Source of the DNA: Clostridium sulfidigenes | Lineage (GTDB): Bacteria; Bacillota; Clostridia; Clostridiales; Clostridiaceae | DNA length: 64,000 nucleotides | Assembly: GCF_000732635.1 (NCBI RefSeq) | Contig: NZ_JPMD01000014.1 | Coordinates: 62,001-126,000, forward strand | Reading direction: 5' to 3' | Shown: one piece after another, positions 54,886 to 63,280 of the stretch | How positions within the stretch are numbered: the first letter of the stretch is position 1 | Layout of the letters: every line of letters begins with the position of its first letter | Made by a program: the position numbers and the translations under genes | The notes under the pieces: model-generated | Told to the model about the DNA's origin: nothing | The model's database searches: none | Seen by the model: only the letters and a program-made list of their open reading frames with translations

Positions 54886-55026
54886 AAAAAAATCCTCCGC
54901 TACTTCTTTTTCCAACTTTTCAAATTTGGCATATTTTTTTCTCCATAGTTAATCTCTCCTATTAATATTTAAATTGTTAATTCTGTCTTATTATACCATT
55001 TTAAAATTGACACCTGTATGTCAACT

Positions 55027-55928
55027 TTAAAAATAATTTTCATAAGCTTCTTTAAATCTATTTGCAACTTCACTTTTTAATGATTCAGGAGAAATAACTT
55101 TAGCATGATTCCCAAATGACATAATCATCCCATAAAGCCACTCATCTTTAGGATAATTCAATGATACAGTAAAACTTCCATCCTCATTAGATTTTATTTC
55201 ATGTTCTTCAAAATAATCAAATACTTGATATGCCATACATTTATCTATTTTCATAGAAAACGAAATTTTATTTTGCGGAGAATCTATATATTTATCAATT
55301 TCTTCTTTATCCTCTATGTTAAGTTCCTTCTTTTTAAAAGACTCATCAAGACATTCAACTCTTTTCATTCTTGACAATTTAAATACTCTAATAGCCTGTT
55401 TTTCTTGACAGTACCCTCTTAAATACCATGCATGTCCTTTAAACCAAAGCTGTATTGGCTCCACTTTACGAGTTGAAATATCTCCAATTCTACCGTAATA
55501 ATCAAATTTTAAAACACGTGTTTTCACTATTGCAAATTTTACTCTTTGAAATAATTCTTGATGTTGATTACTCCAATCAGAAAAATCTATCGAAATCCAA
55601 TTTGGATTTTTTATTTGAAATAGCCCAGATAATTTAACTAATAAATCATTAATAGTACCTTTTTCTACCTCTTGTATACTTTGAATGGCTGCTAAAATTT
55701 GAATCTGTTCATCTTCAGATACAATACTTTTTTCAAAAACAAAATTATCAAGGATTGCAATTCCTCCATATTTTCCTTTTTTAGCGTATATAGGAATTCC
55801 AGCCATACTTAACGTTTCTACATCACGATAAATAGTTCGTACAGATACTTCAAAATGTTCTGCTAATTCACTAGCTTTTATACATTTTTTTCTGATAGCA
55901 AATACATTATTTCAAATAATCGCTTCAA
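55027..55928 (-). pseudogene. WYL-domain transcriptional regulator with frameshift in an A7 run
   Basis: A TTG start at 55,926-55,928 after a G-rich ribosome site gives MKRLFEIMYLLSEKNV and stop. One extra A in the seven-A run (55,885-55,891) yields EKKCIKASELAEHFEVSVRT then IYRDVETLSMAGIP, the helix-turn-helix of DeoR/YobV-type WYL regulators, and continues through the WYL domain (RVLKFDYYGRIGD, GHAWYLRGYCQEKQAIRVFK). About 300 residues when restored. Such regulators often control a neighbouring VOC or detoxification gene. Confidence 0.85.
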
Positions 55929-56096
55929 TCAATCTCCCCCCAAAATGGTGTACAACTAATCAATTATCAACATTAAATTCTCTCCTGCAGGATATCTATA
56001 TTGTACATATATTGAATAAAACTTACCACAATAGAATTATATGGTAAGCTTTGTATAAGGTATCTTCTCTATATATTTTGTCATAACAAAAATATT

Positions 56097-56576
56097 TTAA
56101 CCGTGATTATAAGCTATATGTTCTGAACCGAAAAATTTAGGATTCTCACTACTTATCATTTCAAAAATATTATCATTTAAAAAACTAGGTAATAAATATA
56201 TTTTCTTTAAGTTATTTATATCAATCCATTCACTTTTAAGTTGCATATCATCTATTTCTGTAGGATTAATAGTTTTGTCATTTTTTAATTTACATATAAA
56301 AATATGATATATTTTATGAATATAATCAGGATATAACTCTCGTGTTTTAGGGCTATCACATATTTCTTCATATAAAGCAGAAAATCTTATTGGTACAACA
56401 TTGTATCCTGTTTCTTCAACACATTCTCTTATAACAGCCTCATGTAAAGTTTCATATATATCTTGTCCTCCACCTGGCAATGAATAATAATTCCCATTAT
56501 TCTCATCAAAGCACTTGTTTAATAAAATTTTATTGTTATCTATAATAATTGCTTTTGCTGCACTTCTAATGCTCAT
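56097..56576 (-). CDS. NUDIX hydrolase
   Basis: NUDIX box GGGQDIYETLHEAVIRECVE followed by ETGY, with SAAKAIIIDNNKILLNKC before it. ATG 56,574-56,576 is preferred (GGAGG six bases upstream). 159 residues. Sequence layout close to the enzyme at 42,612 but with a longer C-terminus. Confidence 0.9.
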   Translation of the reverse strand: MSIRSAAKAIIIDNNKILLNKCFDENNGNYYSLPGGGQDIYETLHEAVIRECVEETGYNVVPIRFSALYEEICDSPKTRELYPDYIHKIYHIFICKLKNDKTINPTEIDDMQLKSEWIDINNLKKIYLLPSFLNDNIFEMISSENPKFFGSEHIAYNHG

Positions 56577-56651
56577 TTTTACCTCCATAAAAAAATAACT
56601 TGTTGTTAAAATACTCTTTGTCTGACACTTAAAAAGAACTGCATCTTTTCA

Positions 56652-56719
56652 TTTTAATATCTCATATGACTTGTAAGCAATATAAGAATATTGTGTATTA
56701 ATATAACTTCTGATTATGA
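56652..56719 (-). repeat. Family C 3'-flank repeat, partial copy 3
   Basis: CATTTTAATATCTCATATGA then CTTGTAAGCAATATAAGAA match the gene-proximal end of the copies at 7,490 and 29,350. It abuts a third unrelated gene. Confidence 0.65.
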
Positions 56720-57193
56720 TTATTTTGCGGGTGTTAGAGGAAACTTATTCATTGATGTATATTTTGATACTCGAAATCCGAGATTTTCATATAATGGTTT
56801 CCCTTTTTCAGTCGCCATTAAATCAACTGCGGCAACGCCTAATAGCTTTGCTTCCGATAAAAGTTCAGTCATAACTTTAGTTGCAATGCCTTTTCCTCTA
56901 TATTGAGGGTATGTAAAAACATTGTATACCGTACCTACAAGATATGATGAAAACGCTATCATCGGAGGTCTTTCCACGATTGACATAAATGCAGTTGCTA
57001 ATACTTCATTTTCATTCTCGGCAATGATAGCAATAAATCCCTTGTTAAGGTGTTGAGTAAAATATTCTTCTAACTTCGTTCTAATATCTTGCACCTCTTC
57101 CGAAGAATACACACCTTTTTCTGCAAACAGGTAATCCATACGAATATTTATGAGGAGGTCAATATCCTCTTTAACCATTTTTCTTACTTTCAT
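56720..57193 (-). CDS. GNAT acetyltransferase
   Basis: LVGTVYNVFTYPQYRGKGIA then TKVMTELLSEAKLLGVAAVD and KPLYENLGFRVSKYTSMNKF are the GNAT core; KVRKMVKEDIDLLINIRMDY is the first helix. ATG 57,191-57,193 after AAGGTGG is preferred to the longer frame. 157 residues. GC-richer than neighbours in its second half. Confidence 0.9.
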   Translation of the reverse strand: MKVRKMVKEDIDLLINIRMDYLFAEKGVYSSEEVQDIRTKLEEYFTQHLNKGFIAIIAENENEVLATAFMSIVERPPMIAFSSYLVGTVYNVFTYPQYRGKGIATKVMTELLSEAKLLGVAAVDLMATEKGKPLYENLGFRVSKYTSMNKFPLTPAK

Positions 57194-57282
57194 GTTTTGC
57201 ACCACCTTATATTTATAATCTTCAGTTCGCACTTTCCTTGAATTGCGAACTAAAAAATTATTTAATTTTATTTTGTATTAAA

Positions 57283-57957
57283 TTAATATTGTTTAGTTAT
57301 TTCTTCTTCTTTAAGTCCAAAATGTAAAGCCAATGCACTCATCACCTCTTCCTTAGTATCAATTCCAATATTATCTCTAACTAGTGTAAAAAAACCACTA
57401 TTTCTATATTTTTCATAATGTTCTTTGTTATTTACCCTCGCAATTCCTTCTAAATAATTAGCCATAACCTTTTCAGGATTTTTAGACTTCAAGATTTGTT
57501 CTTTTATAAATTTTTTATCAGCATCATCTCTATTAAAAAACTGTTCTATAGCCATTGATTGCGGTGATAACATAATAGCAACTTGATTGTAATCCGCAAT
57601 ATTTTTTAATAATTCTACTGGAATATTTGTATCAACGATAACTTTTCTGTCCTTAGACACTCTAATTAATTCTGCTATCTCCAAATTACTTTCCTCAATC
57701 CATTTTTCATATGATTCAGGACTTCTATTAACAAACTCCTGCCAATCTTTCATGGTTTCAAAATAACAAACATTAGGAAATAATTCTGGCTTTGCAATTT
57801 TACTAGTCATATTAAAATGGTAATTTTCCTCACGTGAAATTAAATTGTATTTTTCCGCAAGACGTTTAACCATTGTTGATTTTCCTGCATAAGCTGTACC
57901 AGTAATAAACATTACATTTTTTAAACAATATTTAATAATACTATCATCTATTTTCAT
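57283..57957 (-). CDS. P-loop kinase-like protein
   Basis: VMFITGTAYAGKSTMVKRLA is the P-loop, VIVDTNIPVELLKNIADYNQ a likely Walker B region, and FNRDDADKKFIKEQILKSKN a LID-like segment. 224 residues, resembling clostridial AAA/zeta-like kinases of unknown substrate. It follows the tetrapeptide-repeat acyltransferase gene after about 120 bases with an AT-rich gap. Confidence 0.8.
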   Translation of the reverse strand: MKIDDSIIKYCLKNVMFITGTAYAGKSTMVKRLAEKYNLISREENYHFNMTSKIAKPELFPNVCYFETMKDWQEFVNRSPESYEKWIEESNLEIAELIRVSKDRKVIVDTNIPVELLKNIADYNQVAIMLSPQSMAIEQFFNRDDADKKFIKEQILKSKNPEKVMANYLEGIARVNNKEHYEKYRNSGFFTLVRDNIGIDTKEEVMSALALHFGLKEEEITKQY

Positions 57958-58079
57958 ATTTTTAGCTCCTTAAAACTTAATAATCTACTCTAATACTATT
58001 ATAATATATTCTACAAAATACGAATTAAAACACAGTAAAATTCACTTCTGAATTAATAAGATATCCTGGTTCCTTGACT

Positions 58080-58739
58080 TTATTTTCTCTCTACAATTTC
58101 ACCATTACTTTTCAAAATACTATTCTCTGGAATATAGCCTCTTACAGAACTTAATGGATAAACAATACTATCTTTTCCTATTATTGTCCCTGGGTTTAAA
58201 ACTGAGTTACATCCTACTTCAGCTGAATCGCCTAGAATTGCACCAAATTTCCTTAAACCAGTTTCAACAATATCTGTACCATATTTTACTTTTACTAATG
58301 TTCCATCAGACTTTAAATTGGAGGTTATTGCACCTGCCCCCAAATGGGCTTTATACCCTAATATTGAATCACCAACATAATTGTAATGGGGAACTTGCAC
58401 TTTATTAAAGAGGATTGAATTTTTAATTTCAGTTGAGTTTCCAATTACAACATCATTACCAATGATAACATTGTCTCTAATGTAAGCAGAATGCCTGATT
58501 TCGCAATTGTAACCGATAATCGCTGGACCGTTTATAAGAACACTTTTTTCTATAGTAGTGCCTTTGCCAACCCATACAAATTCCTCAATTCTTTCAAAAT
58601 CATTAGGCAGAGTTTTTGCGTATTCAAAAATGAAATCCTTAATTTCTGTAAGAGCTTCCCAAGGATACTTAACCCCTTCAAATATGGCTCTTGCATCTAA
58701 TTCTTCAATGTTTAATAGTTCGTTTACAGAAACTTTCAT
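58080..58739 (-). CDS. Left-handed beta-helix acyl/nucleotidyltransferase-like protein
   Basis: Hexapeptide repeats (GKGTTIEKSVLI, IIGYNCEIRHSAYIRDNVII, GDSAEVGCNSVLNPGTIIGK) form a left-handed beta helix, as in the C-terminal half of GlmU-type and other UDP-sugar enzymes. The short N-terminal part (60 residues) is too small for a pyrophosphorylase domain, so it is likely an acetyltransferase or a carrier-like relative. Single gene. Confidence 0.82.
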   Translation of the reverse strand: MKVSVNELLNIEELDARAIFEGVKYPWEALTEIKDFIFEYAKTLPNDFERIEEFVWVGKGTTIEKSVLINGPAIIGYNCEIRHSAYIRDNVIIGNDVVIGNSTEIKNSILFNKVQVPHYNYVGDSILGYKAHLGAGAITSNLKSDGTLVKVKYGTDIVETGLRKFGAILGDSAEVGCNSVLNPGTIIGKDSIVYPLSSVRGYIPENSILKSNGEIVERK

Positions 58740-58887
58740 TATAATCCTCCTCTGATTTATTTCGTCATATCCTACAATTATTCATTTGTAAATTCAACCT
58801 ACATACATATAATAACATATTTTAAAATACTGTACTATTAAGTTTTTAAATAACTAATTTGTAGAATACTTGAATTGCGACGTAAAA

Positions 58888-58921
58888 AAATACCGCATAT
58901 TCATCCTGAATAGTACGGTGT
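58888..58921 (-). terminator. Family A terminator after the ATC-hydrolase-like gene
   Basis: TACCGCATATTCA with TGAATAGTACGGTG, followed by TTTTTTTACG on the minus strand and by the flank TTGAATTGCGACGTAAAAAA. Confidence 0.75.
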
Positions 58922-58988
58922 TTTGAGAAAATATTTGATTATACAATTGCTAGCCCTTGTGAGAACGTTTCGAAGTATTATATTCTCA

Positions 58989-59624
58989 TCACTTCACTTT
59001 CTCAAAAACAAAATCACAACAATTTCCTCCCTCTCCTAATGTTTGTGTTCTTTTCCATTTCACGTGTCTATGAAGCCCCCTAAAGCAATAAGTATCATTC
59101 TTACAGTAGAGTTTTGAAATCTCCGAACAACTGTTTTCTAATGGGACATCTACAAAAATACATTTATTTACCGTATATGCAAATCCATTATCATCATCTT
59201 GTAGAAAATCAGTCTCCCAGCATTTTCTGTTTTTACCTTTCATATCATTCCACAAAGATTTCCTGATTAGTTTATAGCCATTGGGAAGCAAATCTAACAT
59301 GTTATAAATCATTCCAGCAAGTTTTGCAATTGATTCAAATACATTTTCTAATATATAATAGGCCTCATCCTTTGTAAAACCATACTTTTGTAAAATCTGA
59401 TATGCAGCAATTCCAGGAAATATGGAATTACATAATGCATGCTTTTTATAATCATTTTCCCCATAATCAGCATCCTTTTCTAATTCCATAATGCATTTAA
59501 TAATATCCTGTTCAAGTTCTTCTATTCTTACCTTCTTCCATTGCTTTTTCTTAAGAATTTTCTTAATTTCTTTCAAAGTATATTTTATATATAATCTTTT
59601 TTTTATTTCTTTTTCGGAACTCAT
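58989..59624 (-). CDS. L-2-amino-thiazoline-4-carboxylic acid hydrolase-like protein
   Basis: CNSIFPGIAAYQILQKYGFT and the C-terminal KRTQTLGEGGNCCDFVFEKV are signature blocks of the ATC hydrolase family, which opens thiazoline rings to make cysteine derivatives. 211 residues, cytosolic. In many clostridia the family has no cysteine-pathway neighbour, as here, and the true substrate is open. Confidence 0.82.
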   Translation of the reverse strand: MSSEKEIKKRLYIKYTLKEIKKILKKKQWKKVRIEELEQDIIKCIMELEKDADYGENDYKKHALCNSIFPGIAAYQILQKYGFTKDEAYYILENVFESIAKLAGMIYNMLDLLPNGYKLIRKSLWNDMKGKNRKCWETDFLQDDDNGFAYTVNKCIFVDVPLENSCSEISKLYCKNDTYCFRGLHRHVKWKRTQTLGEGGNCCDFVFEKVK

Positions 59625-59760
59625 TTGTTAACTCCTCCAATTCAATTAATACAAAATTACTTGAGCTTAAATTGCTATCATTAGTGGATTATATCATATT
59701 GTTTAAACACGGTACTTTCCGGCTTTCAAAGATACTATTTATTAGTTCCTCTTATACTCA

Positions 59761-59957
59761 AATTACACACTAACATCACTTCAAATTATGATTATTCTAC
59801 ATGGTAGGTATCGTCATTACCTGAACATATTTCAATAAGGTTTCCTTCTGGATCTGCAACATAACAAATTCGCATACCATAAGATTCAGTAGTAGGTTTA
59901 TAAACTGGCTTTGCTCCTGCATTTATAACACATTGAAATTCCATATCTACATCAGAA
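59761..59957 (-). pseudogene. 3' fragment of the VOC gene at 49,856
   Basis: About 197 bases match 49,825-50,021 with few differences: the 3' flank plus the last 55 codons (PVYKPTTESYGMRICYVADP). It breaks off within a codon for a mid-protein aspartate and continues into unrelated AT-rich DNA. Confidence 0.85.
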
Positions 59958-60032
59958 TTATATATTTTAAAATATCATACTATTCAGAAATTAATATCCA
60001 TATTTTAAGTAATTGTAACTTTTATTAAGTTG

Positions 60033-60260
60033 CTAGATATTTAAAGAAATTTGTCCAGATATATAGAAATGAAAATAAATAAGTACTAAAAATATTACAG
60101 TTACACCTATTAGATATATAATTTTTATTAATCTTATTTGTATTGGACTTGCTTTCTTTAAACTTTTTTGAAGTTTGGGTGTTAGTAATAAGAAATAAAA
60201 TGCTAATGCTACAATGTAATAAATACATGCAATAATTATAAATAAATATTTCTCAATCAT
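60033..60260 (-). CDS. Small two-helix membrane protein
   Basis: MIEKYLFIIIACIYYIVALA and IIYLIGVTVIFLVLIYFHFY are two membrane helices joined by a basic loop (KLQKSLKKASPIQIRLIK). GGGGGGAG lies seven bases before the ATG. 75 residues; family unknown. A partial copy at 46,150 shows the gene has moved or been duplicated. Confidence 0.65.
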   Translation of the reverse strand: MIEKYLFIIIACIYYIVALAFYFLLLTPKLQKSLKKASPIQIRLIKIIYLIGVTVIFLVLIYFHFYISGQISLNI

Positions 60261-60365
60261 GTATATTCTCCCCCCTGTAATATTAATATAAATACAATTT
60301 ATATGGCTTAGAATGTCCTTTTTTCATCTATTAATTATTTTTATTGATCACCTCACTCTTTATAA

Positions 60366-61190
60366 TTATATTTTTTTTACCATACTATATGATCTATAGC
60401 CTCTTGGATCATTCTCTTTTACCAAAACTACATTGTATCCTAATTTTTCGTAGAATTTTTCTGCTTGAAACTCTACTGTACCTAAATTAATGCTATAAAC
60501 ATTTAGCTCTTTTGCTTTTTCCTCTATTTTACACATAAGATTTTTACCAATTCCATTTCCCTTACATTCTTCATGAACTACAAGCCAACCTATATACATT
60601 GAATCTTCAGTAATGCTCCCATGAACTCCTCCAACAAATTTATCATTATCTAATGCAACAAACATTATATTTCTTTCTTCCATTGGATAAATATTATTAT
60701 CTCTATTAAACTTTTCTATTCGATTTAATAAAATAGAATTATATTTATCTACTTTTGCAGTCACAACCATAACTTGTATCTGTAAATTACTTTTTATATC
60801 AAAATCAATATTCTTCAAATAAAAATATCTAGTTGTTCTTGGTGTCCTTTCTGTAGTTCCTCCAATATCAAAACCAATAGACTTAAAATCTTCTACTCTA
60901 GATTCAACTTCTGTATATAATTTCATGCCTATTGCTTTATTTTTATAATAATGACTAACTTCTGAAATCAACTTTTTTAAAACATCAATGTTCTCATAAA
61001 ACATACTACCAATACTTACCCAATCCCAAGAATAATTTATATATATACTTCCAACCAGTTTTTCACCATCAATAGCATAAAAATATTCAGTTGATGAATC
61101 TTTTTCGCCAGTATGTTTTAAATTATAAGCTCTTAATTCTTTTATCAGTTCATCTTTATATTTAAAATTTTTATCTTCTATATACCTCAT
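60366..61190 (-). CDS. Two-domain GNAT acetyltransferase
   Basis: The N-terminal half (YFYAIDGEKLVGSIYINYSW) is a degenerate GNAT domain without a clear acetyl-CoA loop. The C-terminal half is canonical: YIGWLVVHEECKGNGIGKNL and FQAEKFYEKLGYNVVLVKEN. 274 residues from ATG 61,188-61,190 (GGAGG six bases upstream). Such tandem GNATs include aminoglycoside and mycothiol acetyltransferases; substrate unknown. Confidence 0.88.
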   Translation of the reverse strand: MRYIEDKNFKYKDELIKELRAYNLKHTGEKDSSTEYFYAIDGEKLVGSIYINYSWDWVSIGSMFYENIDVLKKLISEVSHYYKNKAIGMKLYTEVESRVEDFKSIGFDIGGTTERTPRTTRYFYLKNIDFDIKSNLQIQVMVVTAKVDKYNSILLNRIEKFNRDNNIYPMEERNIMFVALDNDKFVGGVHGSITEDSMYIGWLVVHEECKGNGIGKNLMCKIEEKAKELNVYSINLGTVEFQAEKFYEKLGYNVVLVKENDPRGYRSYSMVKKI

Positions 61191-61477
61191 TTTATCCCTC
61201 CAAAAGTCCATAAATTTCTTGTATCGGACAATTAAAATAATAATATAAAATTTATCTCATATTTATAAAAAAAACTACAGCTACTTATGGTACGGTTCTC
61301 GTAACAGTTCTATCGGCGTGGTTAAGCAAAATTTATTATTTATCATAACTCACGAATCTGTCTTGAAGATATAATAAGTATTAGCTACCGCAAATTACCA
61401 TTTGGCGTTTTGCATTTTTAAAAATGAAAATATAAATATAAATATAAATGTATGTAACAACTATACTCCTAATATAA
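61191..61477. other. Intergenic region with an unexplained GC-richer island
   Basis: Around 61,280-61,420 GC content rises. The minus strand reads FCLTTPIELLREPYHK before a stop and then eight T. It may be the end of a lost mobile element or gene. No family A-D repeat is present. Confidence 0.35.
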
Positions 61478-62281
61478 CTAATTATTTACAAAGTCAATAA
61501 TCAACTTATTAACCATATCTGGATTATCTTGATTTGAGTTATGCCCTGCATGATGAATAAAATAAAATGTACAATTGCTATCATCTTTTGCCCATGCCTC
61601 AGCAATTTTTTTAATATTGCCTGTTTTGTCATCTGAACCACAAAGTAACAACACAGGTTTTTTAAACTTAAATTCCGGATCATAGTGAAGACATCCTATT
61701 AAATCTGTTATTATATCAATAAAGGTTTTTTTATCTATCCTTTCAAAGCAATCCCTAACGTATTTCTTTACACTAGCTTTGTTTCCACAAGCATTCGCAC
61801 TCTGTTTTATAAGTAACTTCCATGGATAGCAGTTAAATATAAACTTAGTACATTTCAGTGAACACTTTTCCATAAATGTGAGCTTACCTGTGTTTTTGGT
61901 ACAATCAATCAGCACTGATTTCTCTACTAGTTCTGGATAATAATAAGATATTTCCTGAGCCAGATTGCCCCCCATTGATTGTCCTATAAGAATCGCTTTA
62001 TCAATATTATAAATTTCATATAATTTTTTGCAGTCGCTAATCATTTCTTTAAACTGAAATTTTTTCCCTTGCTCCAATTTAGATAAACCGTGCCCTCTAG
62101 AATCCCATGCAATTAAATTGTAAGTATCATCAAATGCCTTAAATTGTTCATTGAACATTTCATGATTAACACCTGCTCCATGAAAAAATAGCACCCATTT
62201 ATTTGTTGTTCCCTTTCTATACCAGTAATGAATCTCACAATTCAAATTTTGAAATACCAAATGTCTTATTTTATCCCCCAT
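61478..62281 (-). CDS. Alpha/beta hydrolase
   Basis: VLFFHGAGVNHEMFNEQFKA, WDSRGHGLSK, LIGQSMGGNLAQEI (nucleophile serine), LLCGSDDKTG and HHAGHNSNQDNPD (catalytic histidine) are all intact. 267 residues. It follows the TetR gene after 13 bases with AAGGGGGAG as ribosome site, so repressor and enzyme form an operon. Confidence 0.9.
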   Translation of the reverse strand: MGDKIRHLVFQNLNCEIHYWYRKGTTNKWVLFFHGAGVNHEMFNEQFKAFDDTYNLIAWDSRGHGLSKLEQGKKFQFKEMISDCKKLYEIYNIDKAILIGQSMGGNLAQEISYYYPELVEKSVLIDCTKNTGKLTFMEKCSLKCTKFIFNCYPWKLLIKQSANACGNKASVKKYVRDCFERIDKKTFIDIITDLIGCLHYDPEFKFKKPVLLLCGSDDKTGNIKKIAEAWAKDDSNCTFYFIHHAGHNSNQDNPDMVNKLIIDFVNN

Positions 62282-62294
62282 AATGAACTCCCCC

Positions 62295-62921
62295 TTATAG
62301 TTTAATCAAGAATTCTTCCTTGTAATAATATTTTTTCAAAGAATTCATCATATCCTTAAATTCACTTACCTTCTGCTCCATCTTCGAAATATCCAAATCT
62401 TCCAGTCCACGCATACACCCTTCTGCCGCAGAAAGAACTATATCAAGCAATATCTTTACATCACTTGGATTTTTAAATTTATCATAATCGATAATCTTTA
62501 ATATCTCCTCTTCCCCAGTTTGCAGCATTATTTTTTTCCTTTTATCTAGCTCAAGCTTTATCTCTTCAAAGCTTTCATAATACGCTTTTGTGACAAACTT
62601 ATACAAATATGGATAGTCATTAATCATTTTCATTCTACGCTCCACAGTTTTATTGATTAGTTGAAAAAAATCATTTATTTTCTTATTAACACTCTCTTCC
62701 TTCTGTTCATCAAGAAAGTTAATTGCGGTATTAAATAAAAATAAGTAGTATTCCTTTTTGTCTTTAAAATAATAAAACAATAACGACTTGGAGATATCGG
62801 CTTCACTAGCAATTGCATTCATTGAAGCTTTCTTATACGGATATAATGCGAATAGCTTGTATCCAGAATTGAGCAAATTTTTTTGTTTATATGATGGTAA
62901 CTGAAAATATGATTGATTCAT
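62295..62921 (-). CDS. TetR-family repressor
   Basis: YKKASMNAIASEADISKSLL then FYYFKDKKEYYLFLF is the TetR helix-turn-helix. The C-terminal ligand domain is helical and unlike well-known subfamilies. 208 residues. A perfect 14-bp inverted repeat lies 20-66 bases upstream of its start, the expected operator position, so it probably represses itself and the hydrolase until a ligand binds. Confidence 0.9.
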   Translation of the reverse strand: MNQSYFQLPSYKQKNLLNSGYKLFALYPYKKASMNAIASEADISKSLLFYYFKDKKEYYLFLFNTAINFLDEQKEESVNKKINDFFQLINKTVERRMKMINDYPYLYKFVTKAYYESFEEIKLELDKRKKIMLQTGEEEILKIIDYDKFKNPSDVKILLDIVLSAAEGCMRGLEDLDISKMEQKVSEFKDMMNSLKKYYYKEEFLIKL

Positions 62922-62941
62922 AGTATTCTCCTTTATAGACC

Positions 62942-62987
62942 AAAACGGTCAGTAGATTAATTTTATTTTAAACCTACTGACCGTTTT
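62942..62987 (-). promoter_or_regulatory. Operator-like perfect inverted repeat upstream of tetR
   Basis: AAAACGGTCAGTAG (62,942-62,955) and CTACTGACCGTTTT (62,974-62,987) are exact inverse copies with an 18-base AT-rich spacer. CGGTCAGT resembles half-sites of TetR-type operators. The spacer may hold the -10 region. Confidence 0.75.
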
Positions 62988-63059
62988 TTAGAAGACCTAA
63001 AATTTAATATTCAATAAATTTGTAAACTAACTATAAATACCTGCTACTCATTTATCGAA

Positions 63060-63097
63060 ATTTTGCTACTACTTGCTGTTGCCCATGCTGGGCGCAC
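63060..63097 (-). mobile_element. Possible 5' end of a degraded group II intron
   Basis: On the minus strand GTGCGCCCAGCATGGGCAAC begins right after the T-tract of the terminator at 63,105-63,134. The sequence resembles the GUGYG-CCCAGC start of bacterial group II introns, and some classes insert just after terminator hairpins. Only about 35 bases can be recognised, with no reverse transcriptase or domain V nearby. Tentative. Confidence 0.3.
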
Positions 63098-63104
63098 AAT
63101 AACA

Positions 63105-63134
63105 AAACCCTCAACAACAACTTGTTGAGGGTTT
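63105..63134 (-). terminator. Intrinsic terminator downstream of the PheT-like gene
   Basis: AAACCCTCAAC and GTTGAGGGTTT form an 11-bp stem; the minus strand continues TGTTATTG. Just beyond the upstream base lies TTCACCTCCACCA, which looks like the 3' end of a class II tRNA, but no tRNA body is present. Confidence 0.65.
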
Positions 63135-63280
63135 CATTGGTGGAGGTGAAACATGTCATCCCAAATCCACGATTGCTAATTAGTTTACAAAAAAACTTAG
63201 ATACTATTTATTTTTACTCTACTTCAATTCTAACTGTGAACTTATCTCTAATTATTTTCTAACGTAGTATAACCATTCCA

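Noticed and set aside
61280..61420. Group II intron domain
   Set aside because: A TACGGTTCT string is suggestive, but no domain V or maturase matches and the orientation is opposite to the candidate at 63,097.
3822..62921. Integron with attC sites
   Set aside because: No GTTRRRY/RYYYAAC core pairs found by eye at the shared 3' flanks, no IntI-like integrase in the window, and units carry their own promoters and terminators.
63143..63170. Small plus-strand ORF MSSQIHDC with GGAGGTG site
   Set aside because: The apparent ribosome site is the complement of a tRNA-like CACCTCCACCA end; no gene follows.
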